This document shows, one piece after another, positions 36,738-45,697 of a stretch of DNA of 64,000 nucleotides; positions within the stretch are counted from its first letter, which is position 1; each line of letters opens with the position of its first letter. A program made the translations under genes and the position numbers. This DNA is from [Erwinia] mediterraneensis (lineage in GTDB: Bacteria; Pseudomonadota; Gammaproteobacteria; Enterobacterales; Enterobacteriaceae): contig NZ_LR026978.1 of assembly GCF_900604315.1 (NCBI RefSeq), positions 1,589,932 through 1,653,931 on the forward strand, in the 5' to 3' direction. The notes under the pieces were generated by a model. That model was given only the letters and a program-made list of their open reading frames with translations, was not told the DNA's origin and ran no database searches.

Positions 36738-38669
36738 TCAGGCTGCTGCGGCGCTGCCAGAGAGCAGATCCAGCACTTCCTGTACACTTTTGGTATTCGC
36801 CAGCTTCTCAATCACGCTTTCGTCATCCAGCGCGTTGGTCAGACTGGTGATGACCTGGATGTGCTCGTTGTTGCGTGCAGCGATACCGATCACCAGACGG
36901 GCAACTTCATCCGCTTCCTCACCAAATTGTACCCCTTGTGGATACTGGCAGAAGACCACACCGGTTTTCAGCACGCGATCCTTCGCTTCAACCGTACCGT
37001 GCGGGACAGCAATCGATTCACCCAGGTAGGTTGGTGTCAGGGCTTCACGCGCCAGCATGGCATCCACATACTCCGGCTGCACATAGCCACCTTTCACCAG
37101 CTGCTCACCGGCGAAGCGAATCGCCTGCTCTTTATTGCTGGCACTCAGTCCGAGGAAGATATTGTCTGCGCCCAGGCGGAAGAGCTGTGCGTTGTCGCTG
37201 TTGCTCGCGCTGCTCGCCGGTGCAGGTACGGGTTCGCTGTGGGCTTCACCCTGGTTTGCTGTCACCAGACGCTCGGTGAGATTGGTATAGAGCCCACTGT
37301 CGAGGAAGTTATTCAGCGAGATATGCTGCGCATGTGGGGCCTGACGCATTGCACGTTCCGTCAGATCGCGGTGGGTAATCACCAGATCAACATCTCCGGG
37401 CAGGGCGTTAATCGCGGTATTGGTGACCGAAATGTTGGTCAGACCTGCATCCTTCACTTTCTTACGCAGCACGCCTGCGCCCATCGCACTGGAGCCCATA
37501 CCGGCATCACAGGCTACGATAATTTTACGTACGTGTTGCAGATCAACGCTCATGGCATCGCTGGCCACCGGCGCACTACCTGTCTGGCCTTTAGACTGCG
37601 CTTTCATCTCGCGCATACGCTGCGTTGCGGCTTCGATATCGTCATCTTCTTTCACTTTGCTGGTTTTCAGCAGCACCGAAGCGATTACGAAGGAGACGGC
37701 AAAGGCGGCGATAATAGCGGCGATGTTGGCAAAGTAAGCGCCTCTGGGCGTCATTGCCAGCACGGCAAGGATAGAACCCGGTGAAGCGGGAGACACCAGG
37801 CCGCCATTCAGCAGCGTCAGGGTAAAGACGCCGGTCATGCCGCCCAGAATGACCGCCAGCAGCAGGCGCGGAGCCATCAGCACGTACGGGAAGTAGATTT
37901 CATGAATACCACCAAGGAAGTGGATAATTGCGGCACCACCGGCAGACTGTTTGGCGCTACCACGACCAAAGACCATGTAAGCCACCAGCACGCCCATGCC
38001 TGGCCCCGGGTTGGCTTCGATCAGGAAGAAGATCGATTTGCCCGCTTCACTGGCCTGCTGGATACCCAGCGGCGAGAAGATACCGTGGTTGATGGCGTTG
38101 TTCAGGAACAGAATTTTGGCCGGCTCAACAAAGATAGAGGTCAACGGCAGCAGGTTGTTCTGCACCATCAGGTTGACACCGGCGGCGAGCAGATGCGATA
38201 AGCCCTGAACCAGCGGACCGATAGCCAGAAATGCCAGCAGCGCCAACAGCATACCGATAATACCGGCAGAGAAGTTGTTGACCAGCATTTCGAAACCGCT
38301 TTTGATTTTACCGTCAACGGCACGGTCAAAAGACTTAATCGCCCAGCCGCCCAGCGGGCCCGCGATCATGGAGCCGAGGAACATCGGCATATCCGCGCCG
38401 ACAATCACCCCCATCGTGGTAATGGCACCGACGACGCCACCACGATCACCACCCACCAGGCGGCCACCAGTAAAACCGATCAGCAGCGGCAGCAGATAAG
38501 TGATCATCGGGCCAACCAGCTTCGCCAGCGTTTCGTTGGGGATCCAGCCGGTTGGAATAAACAATGCGGTGATAATACCCCAGGCGATAAAGGCGCCGAT
38601 GTTTGGCATTACCATGTTACTGAGAAAACGACCAAAGCTTTGTACTCTGACCTTGGCAGATGAAGACAT
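36738..38669 (-). CDS. mtlA: Mannitol PTS permease EIICBA
   Basis: This 643-residue phosphotransferase-system transporter imports and phosphorylates mannitol. The N-terminal IIC membrane domain (about 1-345) contains GGIHEIYFPYVLMAPRLLLA. IIB has the phospho-Cys loop VACDAGMGSSAMGAG (near 390). IIA has the phospho-His in GESIAVPHGTVEAKD (near 565). The start at 38669 (MSSSAKVRVQSFGRF) follows GGGGTGG; upstream in-frame ATGs extend into the regulatory region. Four CRP sites lie upstream. Confidence 0.96.
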   Translation of the reverse strand: MSSSAKVRVQSFGRFLSNMVMPNIGAFIAWGIITALFIPTGWIPNETLAKLVGPMITYLLPLLIGFTGGRLVGGDRGGVVGAITTMGVIVGADMPMFLGSMIAGPLGGWAIKSFDRAVDGKIKSGFEMLVNNFSAGIIGMLLALLAFLAIGPLVQGLSHLLAAGVNLMVQNNLLPLTSIFVEPAKILFLNNAINHGIFSPLGIQQASEAGKSIFFLIEANPGPGMGVLVAYMVFGRGSAKQSAGGAAIIHFLGGIHEIYFPYVLMAPRLLLAVILGGMTGVFTLTLLNGGLVSPASPGSILAVLAMTPRGAYFANIAAIIAAFAVSFVIASVLLKTSKVKEDDDIEAATQRMREMKAQSKGQTGSAPVASDAMSVDLQHVRKIIVACDAGMGSSAMGAGVLRKKVKDAGLTNISVTNTAINALPGDVDLVITHRDLTERAMRQAPHAQHISLNNFLDSGLYTNLTERLVTANQGEAHSEPVPAPASSASNSDNAQLFRLGADNIFLGLSASNKEQAIRFAGEQLVKGGYVQPEYVDAMLAREALTPTYLGESIAVPHGTVEAKDRVLKTGVVFCQYPQGVQFGEEADEVARLVIGIAARNNEHIQVITSLTNALDDESVIEKLANTKSVQEVLDLLSGSAAAA

Positions 38670-38811
38670 AAACCCACCCCTTATTGAGACGCGCTTAAAT
38701 AAGAGAGCGCGTTTGTTTTTGTTAGACATCACGGCGGGGAGCCGTCGGTATTCCTGTATGCACGCGGACTCTATCATGCGTTTATTAAGCTGCGTAGCAC
38801 CGCCAGGAAAG

Positions 38812-38827
38812 TGTGATGCATGTCACG
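38812..38827. promoter_or_regulatory. CRP site 1 upstream of mtlA
   Basis: TGTGATGCATGTCACG fits the CRP pattern TGTGA-N6-TCACA with one mismatch, 143 bp upstream of the mtlA start. Confidence 0.8.
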
Positions 38828-38855
38828 CATTCTTGTAGGCGTAAGGGGTGTTTTT

Positions 38856-38871
38856 AGTGATATTGATCACA
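38856..38871. promoter_or_regulatory. CRP site 2 upstream of mtlA
   Basis: AGTGATATTGATCACA fits TGTGA-N6-TCACA with one mismatch. It is 44 bp from site 1. Confidence 0.75.
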
Positions 38872-38928
38872 AAAATAAGCTGTAAGAAAAGCACGGTGGA
38901 CATTTTTTCGCCATTTCAGGGGTAAAAA

Positions 38929-38944
38929 CGTGATGAATATCACT
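38929..38944. promoter_or_regulatory. CRP site 3 upstream of mtlA
   Basis: CGTGATGAATATCACT has GTGA and TCAC arms with six bases between. It is 44 bp from site 4. Confidence 0.7.
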
Positions 38945-38972
38945 TATTTAGCGGGGGGCTTTGTTTCATAAG

Positions 38973-38988
38973 TGTGATCTTTATCACA
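38973..38988. promoter_or_regulatory. CRP site 4 upstream of mtlA
   Basis: TGTGATCTTTATCACA matches the CRP core TGTGA-N6-TCACA exactly. The multi-site layout resembles the E. coli mtl promoter. Confidence 0.85.
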
Positions 38989-39112
38989 ATTTTTTTTGGT
39001 CGAAAATGCGCCAGTTCACACTTTATGCGCGGAAGGATCAGCGGAAGAAAAGAAGCTGTAAGTGAGTAACGAAAAGGATAAGGGGCAGCGAGAGTGCTAC
39101 CCCTTAGGGAAC

Positions 39113-39829
39113 TTACTGCAGACCACCCTGTACCGCGTTTTGCGCCTGGGTTAATGCCTGCACGTTAGTCGAAAGATTGCTCATCAGCGTATTGTACTGT
39201 GCTGCCTGATCCTGCGTCGGGAACTGTACGCCACTGTTCTCAAAACTTACCCGGTCGCCCTGTGATTGCAGGAAGTCACCAGTCTGTACCACATCCTGGC
39301 TCAACGCCTGCAGTTTGGGTAACAGCGGAATAAGTAAGTTAGCGGGTTGTGTCACCACACGAGCATAAACGTCGTCATAGACCTTTTTCAGATCGTCCGG
39401 CTGTTTCAGAGCGGCCTTGCTGGTATCTGCCTGCATTTTCGCGCTCTGGATCTGCTGGGTTAACACGCTGAGTGCGCCACTGCTCTGACGCAGCGTATCA
39501 CGATGCGTCAGATAATCTTGCGGCACGCGAATCGCTGAAAGCTCATCCACCACCGGACGCATACCTTCATCTACAGCCCGGTTCACCTGCTGTGAGAAAC
39601 CATAAATGATGGCGTAGTCGCTGACATAGTTACCAAAGCTCTGCTTCTGGTTTTCACTCAGACTGGGCAGATGTTCGCCGCTGCGCATAACGGTGTTCTG
39701 AAGAAAATCGATGAAGGCTTTACGCTGCTCGCCCTCTTTGTCACCGCAACCAGTCAGCTGAAATACCAACAGCGCCGCTGTCAGCAGCCACCCTGTACGC
39801 ATCCAGTTGCGGGAAATTCCTGACGCCAT
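39113..39829 (-). CDS. yiaF: DUF3053 lipoprotein YiaF
   Basis: This 238-residue lipoprotein has a signal peptide ending in LTGCGDKEGEQRKAFIDFLQ (lipobox Cys about residue 28). A helical DUF3053 domain follows (NTVMRSGEHLPSLSENQKQS, YVSDYAIIYGFSQQVN, IRVPQDYLTHRDTL). It matches YiaF of E. coli, which also neighbours yiaG. Function is unknown. Confidence 0.92.
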   Translation of the reverse strand: MASGISRNWMRTGWLLTAALLVFQLTGCGDKEGEQRKAFIDFLQNTVMRSGEHLPSLSENQKQSFGNYVSDYAIIYGFSQQVNRAVDEGMRPVVDELSAIRVPQDYLTHRDTLRQSSGALSVLTQQIQSAKMQADTSKAALKQPDDLKKVYDDVYARVVTQPANLLIPLLPKLQALSQDVVQTGDFLQSQGDRVSFENSGVQFPTQDQAAQYNTLMSNLSTNVQALTQAQNAVQGGLQ

Positions 39830-40512
39830 AGGTTCAACTCCTGTCAGTGAAAATGGCCTGTCTTAAAAAAAGGAAATGGTACTAAAGGATAGAACAAGGG
39901 GGTAGGGGCGCACAATGCACAGGCGCGGAAAGGGCGTGCCTTTTATCCTGTTGAAGGCGGGTTTCTGCCCGGTCGACCGGATGGGCGGCGCAAATGCCTG
40001 TTAATAGTGCATGAAAAGGACGAAAAATGTGCAAGACAACGGACGTAAAACGCTGCTTTCAGATAAATCGGCGTCAGATCAATGGTATAACAATCTGGCA
40101 TCTTTTTTGCTCAATTAATCAGCGATCCGCAACCCAGGTCATACTTAAAGACACATTTCTCCCGGACAGAAAAAATTTTTTTAGCTGTACAGATAAGTCA
40201 CAAAGTCCGGCAACTCAATTGGTTAGTTCAGCTAAACAATAAATCGCATAATCATAGTAAAAAAAAGATCGTAAACAGGGCGGCAAACCCGGTGGTTTCT
40301 ACTAATACTTAGGATCCCGGTAAATGTGTTGCATTGATCTGACTCTCTTTTAGCAGTGCGCAGCAGGCTGTGTCCCGTAGTGGTTTCCAGAGAACAACCA
40401 TAACAAACCCTTGCGGGATGCAGCTTGAATTCACCGGTTTTCAGAATCTGAGCTTCAGATTCATGCCCTTATCCCTTTCACGTGCTTCATAGTGAGTTTT
40501 GAGGAGTACCCT
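39830..40512. other. 683-bp yiaF-yiaG gap
   Basis: I see no recognisable gene. A 71-codon frame at 40027-40242 has a fair AAAGGA site but its product resembles nothing I know and its composition is not coding-like. The stretch 40070-40290 is A/T-rich. This could hold long 5' leaders for the divergent genes or an unrecognised small RNA. Confidence 0.4.
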
Positions 40513-40815
40513 ATGGAAATAAAAGATCCAATGACTGAATTGCTCAGCAGCCTTGAGCAGATTGTTTTGACACGTGATGCTAAGCCTTCCGTTTCAGCGA
40601 TTCAGATTAAAGAAGAGTCTATCCCGGAGCCACAGCGCTTACGAGAAATGACCGGTATGCAGGTAGACGAATTTGCCAGGGTAATGGGCGTGAGCGTTTC
40701 ATCCGTTAAAAAATGGGAGGCGCGCCGTACCCGTCCTTCCGCAACGGCACAAAAGCTGATGCAATTGCTGCATACCAATCCCTATCTCGGGCGACAACTT
40801 CTGAATCAGAAATAA
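40513..40815 (+). CDS. yiaG: Helix-turn-helix protein YiaG
   Basis: This 100-residue XRE-type DNA-binding protein resembles MqsA-type antitoxin C-terminal domains. N-terminal MEIKDPMTELLSSLEQIV matches E. coli YiaG. The helix-turn-helix is MQVDEFARVMGVSVSSVKKW (about 53-72). The ATG at 40513 follows GAGGAG. It is monocistronic with its own terminator and no toxin partner. The regulatory target is unknown. Confidence 0.9.
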   Translation: MEIKDPMTELLSSLEQIVLTRDAKPSVSAIQIKEESIPEPQRLREMTGMQVDEFARVMGVSVSSVKKWEARRTRPSATAQKLMQLLHTNPYLGRQLLNQK

Positions 40816-40824
40816 GTCACTATT

Positions 40825-40849
40825 AACCCGCCATCCGGCGGGTTTTTTT
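40825..40849 (+). terminator. Rho-independent terminator of yiaG
   Basis: AACCCGCC-atcc-GGCGGGTT stem followed by TTTTT, in the gap between convergent genes. Confidence 0.9.
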
Positions 40850-40853
40850 ATTG

Positions 40854-41444
40854 CTATTCGCTCTGATATTTCGCCGCCTGTTTGATAAACCAGCTTTCCG
40901 GCACGTTGTACGGCGGTTGCGCCAGCTGCTCGATGCCGCGCTCAATAATGGTCGAAGCCTGTTGCCACAGGCGTGCGTCTCCCTGTTTTAACAGATTGAC
41001 CTGGATGCGCTTTTCCACCAGATACACCCGGGCGAAATGGGGATCGAAGCGTACAATGGCGTGTGTATTATCAATGATATCTGCCAGTTTGATGGTCTGC
41101 GCGTCGGGCGAAGCATCAGCGGTATGGCGAAAGTGCGCCAGTTTGCGCGCGGCACGGTTACGGGCACCGGGTTGCGCACTGTCGGTAAGCATAGCGACCA
41201 GGCGCGCGACCGGTTCACCAAAATGAACTTCAATATCCTGGAGCGTGGTAGGGGTATCTTCTACGGTATCGTGCAGCCAGGCGGCTGCCAGCACAATTTC
41301 ATCATCCGTTACGCTGCGTACCAGTTCTACGACTGCTGCCGGATGGACAATATAGGGCTCATCGGTATATTTCCGCCGTTGTCCCATTTCGGCATGAGCC
41401 CGGGTAGCATAGTGCCGGGCTTGTTCTTCCAGTGAAAATTTCAT
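40854..41444 (-). CDS. Small HD-domain hydrolase (SpoT/MESH1-like)
   Basis: This 196-residue single-domain protein matches the hydrolase half of RelA/SpoT proteins: [20 protein letters not shown] (first metal His), [11 protein letters not shown] (HD motif), [16 protein letters not shown]. There is no synthetase or TGS domain. It is probably a stand-alone (p)ppGpp hydrolase-type enzyme, though other nucleotide pyrophosphates are possible. The start at 41444 ([20 protein letters not shown]) is preferred over 41474. It is divergent from ohrR with ~55 bp between. Confidence 0.83.
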   Translation of the reverse strand: MKFSLEEQARHYATRAHAEMGQRRKYTDEPYIVHPAAVVELVRSVTDDEIVLAAAWLHDTVEDTPTTLQDIEVHFGEPVARLVAMLTDSAQPGARNRAARKLAHFRHTADASPDAQTIKLADIIDNTHAIVRFDPHFARVYLVEKRIQVNLLKQGDARLWQQASTIIERGIEQLAQPPYNVPESWFIKQAAKYQSE

Positions 41445-41498
41445 GTGTTCACCCCGTCGACAGATTGCTTGCAATTATCTGGCACACTATTTATATTT

Positions 41499-41969
41499 AT
41501 GGTCATGAACATAAAACAAGATGACAAAAAAGTGAGCGAGGCGCCACTGTTGCTCGATCAACAGCTCTGTTTTGCGCTCTATTCGGCTAACCTGGCGATG
41601 CACAAGGTGTACCGGCAACTGCTGGCGCAGCTGGAGTTAACCTATCCGCAGTATCTGGTGATGCTGGTGCTGTGGGAAAAAGATGACGTTACCGTTTCGG
41701 AAATTGGCGAACAGCTGTTTCTCGATTCCGCGACGCTGACGCCGCTGCTGAAACGTCTGGAGAGCGCGGGCATGATCCAGCGTCAGCGCTCACGTCAGGA
41801 TGAGCGCCAGGTGGTCGTAACATTGACCGAGGCGGGCAGGACATTGCGTAACAAGGCCGGTGGCATTCCCAATGCGATTCAATGCGCCACTGCCTGTGAC
41901 GATGCCCAGCTGCAGAACCTGAAGCAGCAGCTGGATGACCTGCGGGATAATCTCAACCGCGCGAAATGA
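41499..41969 (+). CDS. ohrR: MarR-family organic-peroxide sensor OhrR
   Basis: This protein of about 156 residues is a MarR-type winged-helix repressor. The redox-sensing Cys is in [20 protein letters not shown] (about residue 24). The DNA-binding region is [20 protein letters not shown] followed by the wing [19 protein letters not shown]. It lies upstream of ohr, which it should repress until oxidised by organic hydroperoxides. Two in-frame ATGs (41499, 41505) fit; neither has a strong ribosome site. Confidence 0.9.
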   Translation: MVMNIKQDDKKVSEAPLLLDQQLCFALYSANLAMHKVYRQLLAQLELTYPQYLVMLVLWEKDDVTVSEIGEQLFLDSATLTPLLKRLESAGMIQRQRSRQDERQVVVTLTEAGRTLRNKAGGIPNAIQCATACDDAQLQNLKQQLDDLRDNLNRAK

Positions 41970-41987
41970 TCTAATATTGTTGTTATG

Positions 41988-42020
41988 ACGCTGATGTCCA
42001 GCATCAGCGTTCTCTCTTTA
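41988..42020 (+). terminator. Terminator between ohrR and ohr
   Basis: ACGCTGATG and CATCAGCGT form a perfect 9-bp stem followed by TCTCTCTTT, so ohr is probably transcribed from its own promoter. Confidence 0.7.
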
Positions 42021-42051
42021 CCCTGTCACTGCGGTGACTTCACGCATCTAC

Positions 42052-42065
42052 TGTATGCATATACA
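42052..42065. promoter_or_regulatory. Candidate OhrR operator
   Basis: TGTATGCATATACA has perfect TGTAT/ATACA arms in the short ohrR-ohr gap, 38 bp before the ohr ATG. The site resembles OhrR operators only loosely (TACAATT-AATTGTA), so this is a positional guess. Confidence 0.4.
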
Positions 42066-42102
42066 TAGCGTGCGATTAAATAGCATAAAAAGCGAGGTAT
42101 TT

Positions 42103-42531
42103 ATGTCTTTAGAAAAAGTTGTGTATCGGGCAAAAGCCAAAGCCACCGGCGGTCGTGACGGTCGCGCTACCTCTTCTGATGGTGTGCTGGATGTGAAGCT
42201 GGGCGTCCCCAAAGAGATGGGCGGCGCGGGCGGCGAAGTCACCAACCCGGAACAGCTGTTTGCTGCCGGTTATTCCGCCTGTTTCCTCGGCGCGATGAAG
42301 TTTGTCGCTTCGCGCGATAAAATTGCCATGCCCAAAGACGCATGGATTGAAGGTGAAGTTGGCATTGGGCCGCTTCCTACCGGGTTCGGGATTGAGGCGA
42401 CGCTGAATATCCATTTGCCCGAGATGGACGAAGCAGAGGCGAAAAAACTGGTCGATGCTGCGCACATTGTTTGCCCTTACTCTAACGCGACGCGCAACAA
42501 CATTGACGTTACCCTGAATATTATTCGCTAA
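42103..42531 (+). CDS. ohr: Organic hydroperoxide resistance protein Ohr
   Basis: This 142-residue OsmC/Ohr thiol peroxidase reduces organic hydroperoxides. The two catalytic Cys are in [12 protein letters not shown] (about 60) and [14 protein letters not shown] (about 125). The subfamily marker is [14 protein letters not shown]. The ATG at 42103 follows GAGG. It pairs with ohrR upstream. Confidence 0.95.
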   Translation: MSLEKVVYRAKAKATGGRDGRATSSDGVLDVKLGVPKEMGGAGGEVTNPEQLFAAGYSACFLGAMKFVASRDKIAMPKDAWIEGEVGIGPLPTGFGIEATLNIHLPEMDEAEAKKLVDAAHIVCPYSNATRNNIDVTLNIIR

Positions 42532-42783
42532 GCGCTGGCGGGCTCGCCTGGCGGGCCCATTATTTTGCCATACACCTTTTCCCGTCCTGTCCCTTTTACA
42601 TCAGCGCCGTGATAACCGGCCAACCCGGCAAAAGGTGCCGATTTTTTGTGCGGTAAAAATATTATTTTCTGTCTTTCCGGCTGTACAAATGTTCTACTAC
42701 ACAGCCTCGTCGTGACACGCTTTTACCTTGTTCCATCTCTCCCTTTCACTACCTGCGATATCTCTCTTTGTCCGGATGAAAGC

Positions 42784-42810
42784 GAACTCTGGCACATTCA
42801 AAGGGTCACA
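42784..42810 (+). promoter_or_regulatory. Candidate sigma-E promoter of eptB
   Basis: GAACTC at 42784-42789 and TCACA at 42806-42810, 16 bp apart, partly fit the sigma-E pattern (GGAACTT / TCTGA). They lie about 45-70 bp upstream of the eptB ATG. E. coli eptB is sigma-E dependent, which is why I looked. The -10 match is imperfect. The rest of the 42532-42855 gap shows no gene. Confidence 0.35.
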
Positions 42811-42855
42811 ATAGCGTTAAAACATTTCGGTTCCAGGTCGGGAAAACCCCTTTTC

Positions 42856-44547
42856 ATGAATTATATTAAAACGTTAACCCAGCAAAAGCTCTCCATCCTG
42901 CTGGCGTTATATATCGGCATTTTATTAAATCTGCCTGTTTTTTACCGCCGTTTTGACGGCTTTTTAACGAAATCCACCGTCACTAACTGGATCTCTGCCG
43001 TTGCTGAAGTCAGCGCTATCGTCCTGCTTACCTTTTTCCTGATGCGTCTGCTGTCGCTGGGCGGGAAGTGGTTTTATCGGGTGGTGGCCAGCATGCTGGT
43101 ACTTATCTCCGTTGCTTCAGCTTACTACATGGCCTTTTTTAATGTGGTGATTGGCTATGGCATCATCGCTTCGGTGATGACCACTGATATCGATCTGTCG
43201 AAAGAGGTGGTTGGTCTCCATTTTGTCATATGGATGGTGCTGGTGAGCGCGCTGCCGCTGCTGATGATCTGGCGCAATAACCTGAGCCATACCCTGATGG
43301 AACAGTTGAAAACCCCAGGGCAGCGTCTGAAACCGGTAGCCATATTATTGCTGGCGGTAGCGTTGGTCTGGTTGCCGATTCGCTATTTTGACCGCCTGCA
43401 AAAGGCGAACGAAGAGATCACCAATATCGACCTGCCCAGCTACGGTGGGGTGGTCGCGCACTCTTATCTGCCATCAAACTGGCTGGCGGCGGTGGGTCTG
43501 TTTGCCTGGACGCGTATTGATGAAAGCGTAGACAGTCGTGAACTGGTGGATCCGGCGAAGAAATTTACATACGTGGCACCGCCAGGCATCAACGATACCT
43601 ACGTTGTGTTTGTGATTGGCGAAACGACCCGCTGGGATCATATGGGGTTGCTGGGTTATCACCGTGATACCACCCCGAAACTCTCAAAAGAGAAAAACCT
43701 CGTTGCGTTTCGCGGTGAATCCTGTGATACCGCGACCAAACTCTCGCTGCGCTGCATGTTTGTGCGTGAAGGCGGCACGGAAGATAACCCTGGCCGTACG
43801 CTGAAGGAACAAAATATCTTCGCCGTGCTGAAGTCGCTGGGGTTCACCTCGGAGCTGTTCGCCATGCAGAGTGAAGTCTGGTTCTATGATAATGCCAACG
43901 TCAACAATTTCGCGTTCCGCGAACAGATCGGCTCTGAAGATCGTAACGAGGGTAAAGCAGTGGATGATATGCTGCTGGTGCCGGAACTGAAAACTTCACT
44001 GGAAAACTATCCGCACGGTAAGCATCTGGTTATATTGCATACCAAAGGGTCGCACTATCTCTACTCGCAGCGCTATCCGCGTGATTTTGCCCGTTACCAG
44101 CCGGAATGTGTGGGCGTGGACGATAAATGCAGCGAAGCGCAGCTGGTAAATGCCTTTGATAACTCGATACTTTATGTCGATACCATGCTGGATAGCGTGC
44201 TGGATCAATTACGGGATAAGAAAGCGATTGTCTTCTATGCGGCGGATCATGGCGAGTCCATCAGCGACAATATGCATCTGCACGGTACGCCGCGTGAGCT
44301 GGCGCCGCCTGAGCAGTTCCGCGTGCCGCTGATAGTCTGGGCATCGGATAAATATCTGGCCGATCCCCACAACCGCAGCAACTTTGATCGTTTGCAGGCG
44401 CAGCAGCGTGTTGGTAAAACCCATCGCCAGGTTGAGCTGTTTGATTCTGTCCTCGGTTGCCTGGGTTACACCTCGCCAGACGGCGGCATAAAAGCCGCAA
44501 ATAACTGGTGTCAGGCACCGGCGGTGCAGCAGGCCAGGGCATTCTGA
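42856..44547 (+). CDS. eptB: Kdo2-lipid A phosphoethanolamine transferase EptB
   Basis: This 563-residue inner-membrane enzyme (same length as E. coli) adds phosphoethanolamine to the outer Kdo of LPS. Five N-terminal membrane helices (about 12-190) contain [20 protein letters not shown]. The periplasmic sulfatase-fold domain has the catalytic Thr in [12 protein letters not shown] and metal ligands in [10 protein letters not shown]. The start at 42856 ([20 protein letters not shown]) matches E. coli; the open frame upstream is not protein-like. A conserved Cys set ([11 protein letters not shown]) is present. Confidence 0.95.
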   Translation: MNYIKTLTQQKLSILLALYIGILLNLPVFYRRFDGFLTKSTVTNWISAVAEVSAIVLLTFFLMRLLSLGGKWFYRVVASMLVLISVASAYYMAFFNVVIGYGIIASVMTTDIDLSKEVVGLHFVIWMVLVSALPLLMIWRNNLSHTLMEQLKTPGQRLKPVAILLLAVALVWLPIRYFDRLQKANEEITNIDLPSYGGVVAHSYLPSNWLAAVGLFAWTRIDESVDSRELVDPAKKFTYVAPPGINDTYVVFVIGETTRWDHMGLLGYHRDTTPKLSKEKNLVAFRGESCDTATKLSLRCMFVREGGTEDNPGRTLKEQNIFAVLKSLGFTSELFAMQSEVWFYDNANVNNFAFREQIGSEDRNEGKAVDDMLLVPELKTSLENYPHGKHLVILHTKGSHYLYSQRYPRDFARYQPECVGVDDKCSEAQLVNAFDNSILYVDTMLDSVLDQLRDKKAIVFYAADHGESISDNMHLHGTPRELAPPEQFRVPLIVWASDKYLADPHNRSNFDRLQAQQRVGKTHRQVELFDSVLGCLGYTSPDGGIKAANNWCQAPAVQQARAF

Positions 44548-44672
44548 TTGTTGTCGCAAAGGTATGGCGTCGCGGCTCTTTTCCCGCCACTGAACGCTTT
44601 TCAGCCAATCGGGCAGGGCGGGTCAAAAAGCGGTTGACGCTCTTTAACAGGCGCAGTAAGATTCGCCCCCAT

Positions 44673-44749
<77 letters not shown>

Positions 44750-44785
44750 AATTCCCGCAGTTTTGGTCGAGGCCAAAACCTCAGA

Positions 44786-44819
44786 AAGCCGCATTACACA
44801 CTGTGTATGCGGCTTTTTT
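44786..44819 (+). terminator. Rho-independent terminator of proK
   Basis: AAGCCGCAT-TACACA and TGTGTA-TGCGGCTT pair as a 14-bp stem with one bulged base, followed by TTTTTT. Confidence 0.9.
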
Positions 44820-45663
44820 GCGTCCACAGTCCCGATGCAGCGCCATCTAGCAGCCTGTTTCTGTTCCTGAACAGGAAACTCACGCTGCAGCGCTGTAAAA
44901 GCCCTGTCACGTTAACTGATAATGGTGAAAAAAGCAGAAGTAAACCGCCATAACCTTTATGTTCCTTACCCGGGGTGCATTTGCCTTTCCGGCCAGGGCT
45001 GTTTTACCTCCTCAGATTGATGTCCTCTGCCCGGGCGCCAGGTTGCAAATAGTTGCACCTTTCGCTAAGACCTGTTTCAACACCAGCCCTCTTAACCCGC
45101 AAATTTGCCCTTCAGAGCCGTACACGCGGGCTTAGCCGTTATTATGCAAACTTTAAAGCATGAAAGCCCGACAACGCCTGATCTGCGCGCTTATTTCGCA
45201 ACACATTCTACTTATGAAGATTTTTTGCTTTTTGCCTGTTTCTTATGACAACTGACCAGCATATTTCGCTGCCTGAACGTCATAACGCACGCACAATCGT
45301 TTAGTTAATCAACATTTAGCGATAAATTTCGAACGTTTTTTAGCGGTGAGAATAACTGGTGGCCTTGCTGACTCCAGGCGGATTGATGGTAATAAGCGGC
45401 TTTAAGCGAACTTTTCCACTGGATTCGAGGTGGAATACTTTTTTTTATGTTTGCTTGCGGTTACTCACACTCTGTGTAAAAAACTGACGGTTGTATTGAC
45501 CTTAGTTGCAACTGTTGACAAATTGATGCCTCAATAAAGATGCAGAAGCGGATTACTCTGACAGATTCCACGGTGTCAGGTTTTCACAAAAAGACTCTTC
45601 GCTCTTTGGGTTATCAACTGATAACCCGCCTTGACCGCATAACAAAAACAGAGGTCGGGCAGG
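44820..45663 (+). other. Long dppA upstream region
   Basis: About 850 bp hold no recognisable gene. A TTGACA at 45515-45520 could be a -35 box, but no good -10 follows at standard spacing. A 67-codon frame on the minus strand (45553-45756) overlaps the dppA start and is rejected. A long regulated leader is plausible; CRP, Lrp or PhoB sites were not identified. Confidence 0.4.
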
Positions 45664-45687
45664 TACACACAACAACACATCACAATG
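45664..45687 (+). promoter_or_regulatory. C/A-rich GcvB sRNA target upstream of dppA
   Basis: An unbroken C/A-rich run (ACACACAACAACACATCACA) ends about 14 bases before the dppA ATG and covers the ribosome site. GcvB uses a G/U-rich region to bind C/A-rich leaders, and dppA is a classic target. The pairing itself is inferred. Confidence 0.7.
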
Positions 45688-45697
45688 GAGCAAAAGC

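Noticed and set aside
36672..37784. 370-codon open frame antisense to mtlA
   Set aside because: It overlaps the conserved IIB/IIA domains of MtlA and starts in the REP-like hairpins; no protein-like features.
40027..40242. 71-codon frame in the yiaF-yiaG gap
   Set aside because: It has a fair ribosome site, but the product is unfamiliar and composition is not coding-like; kept only as a note on the gap.
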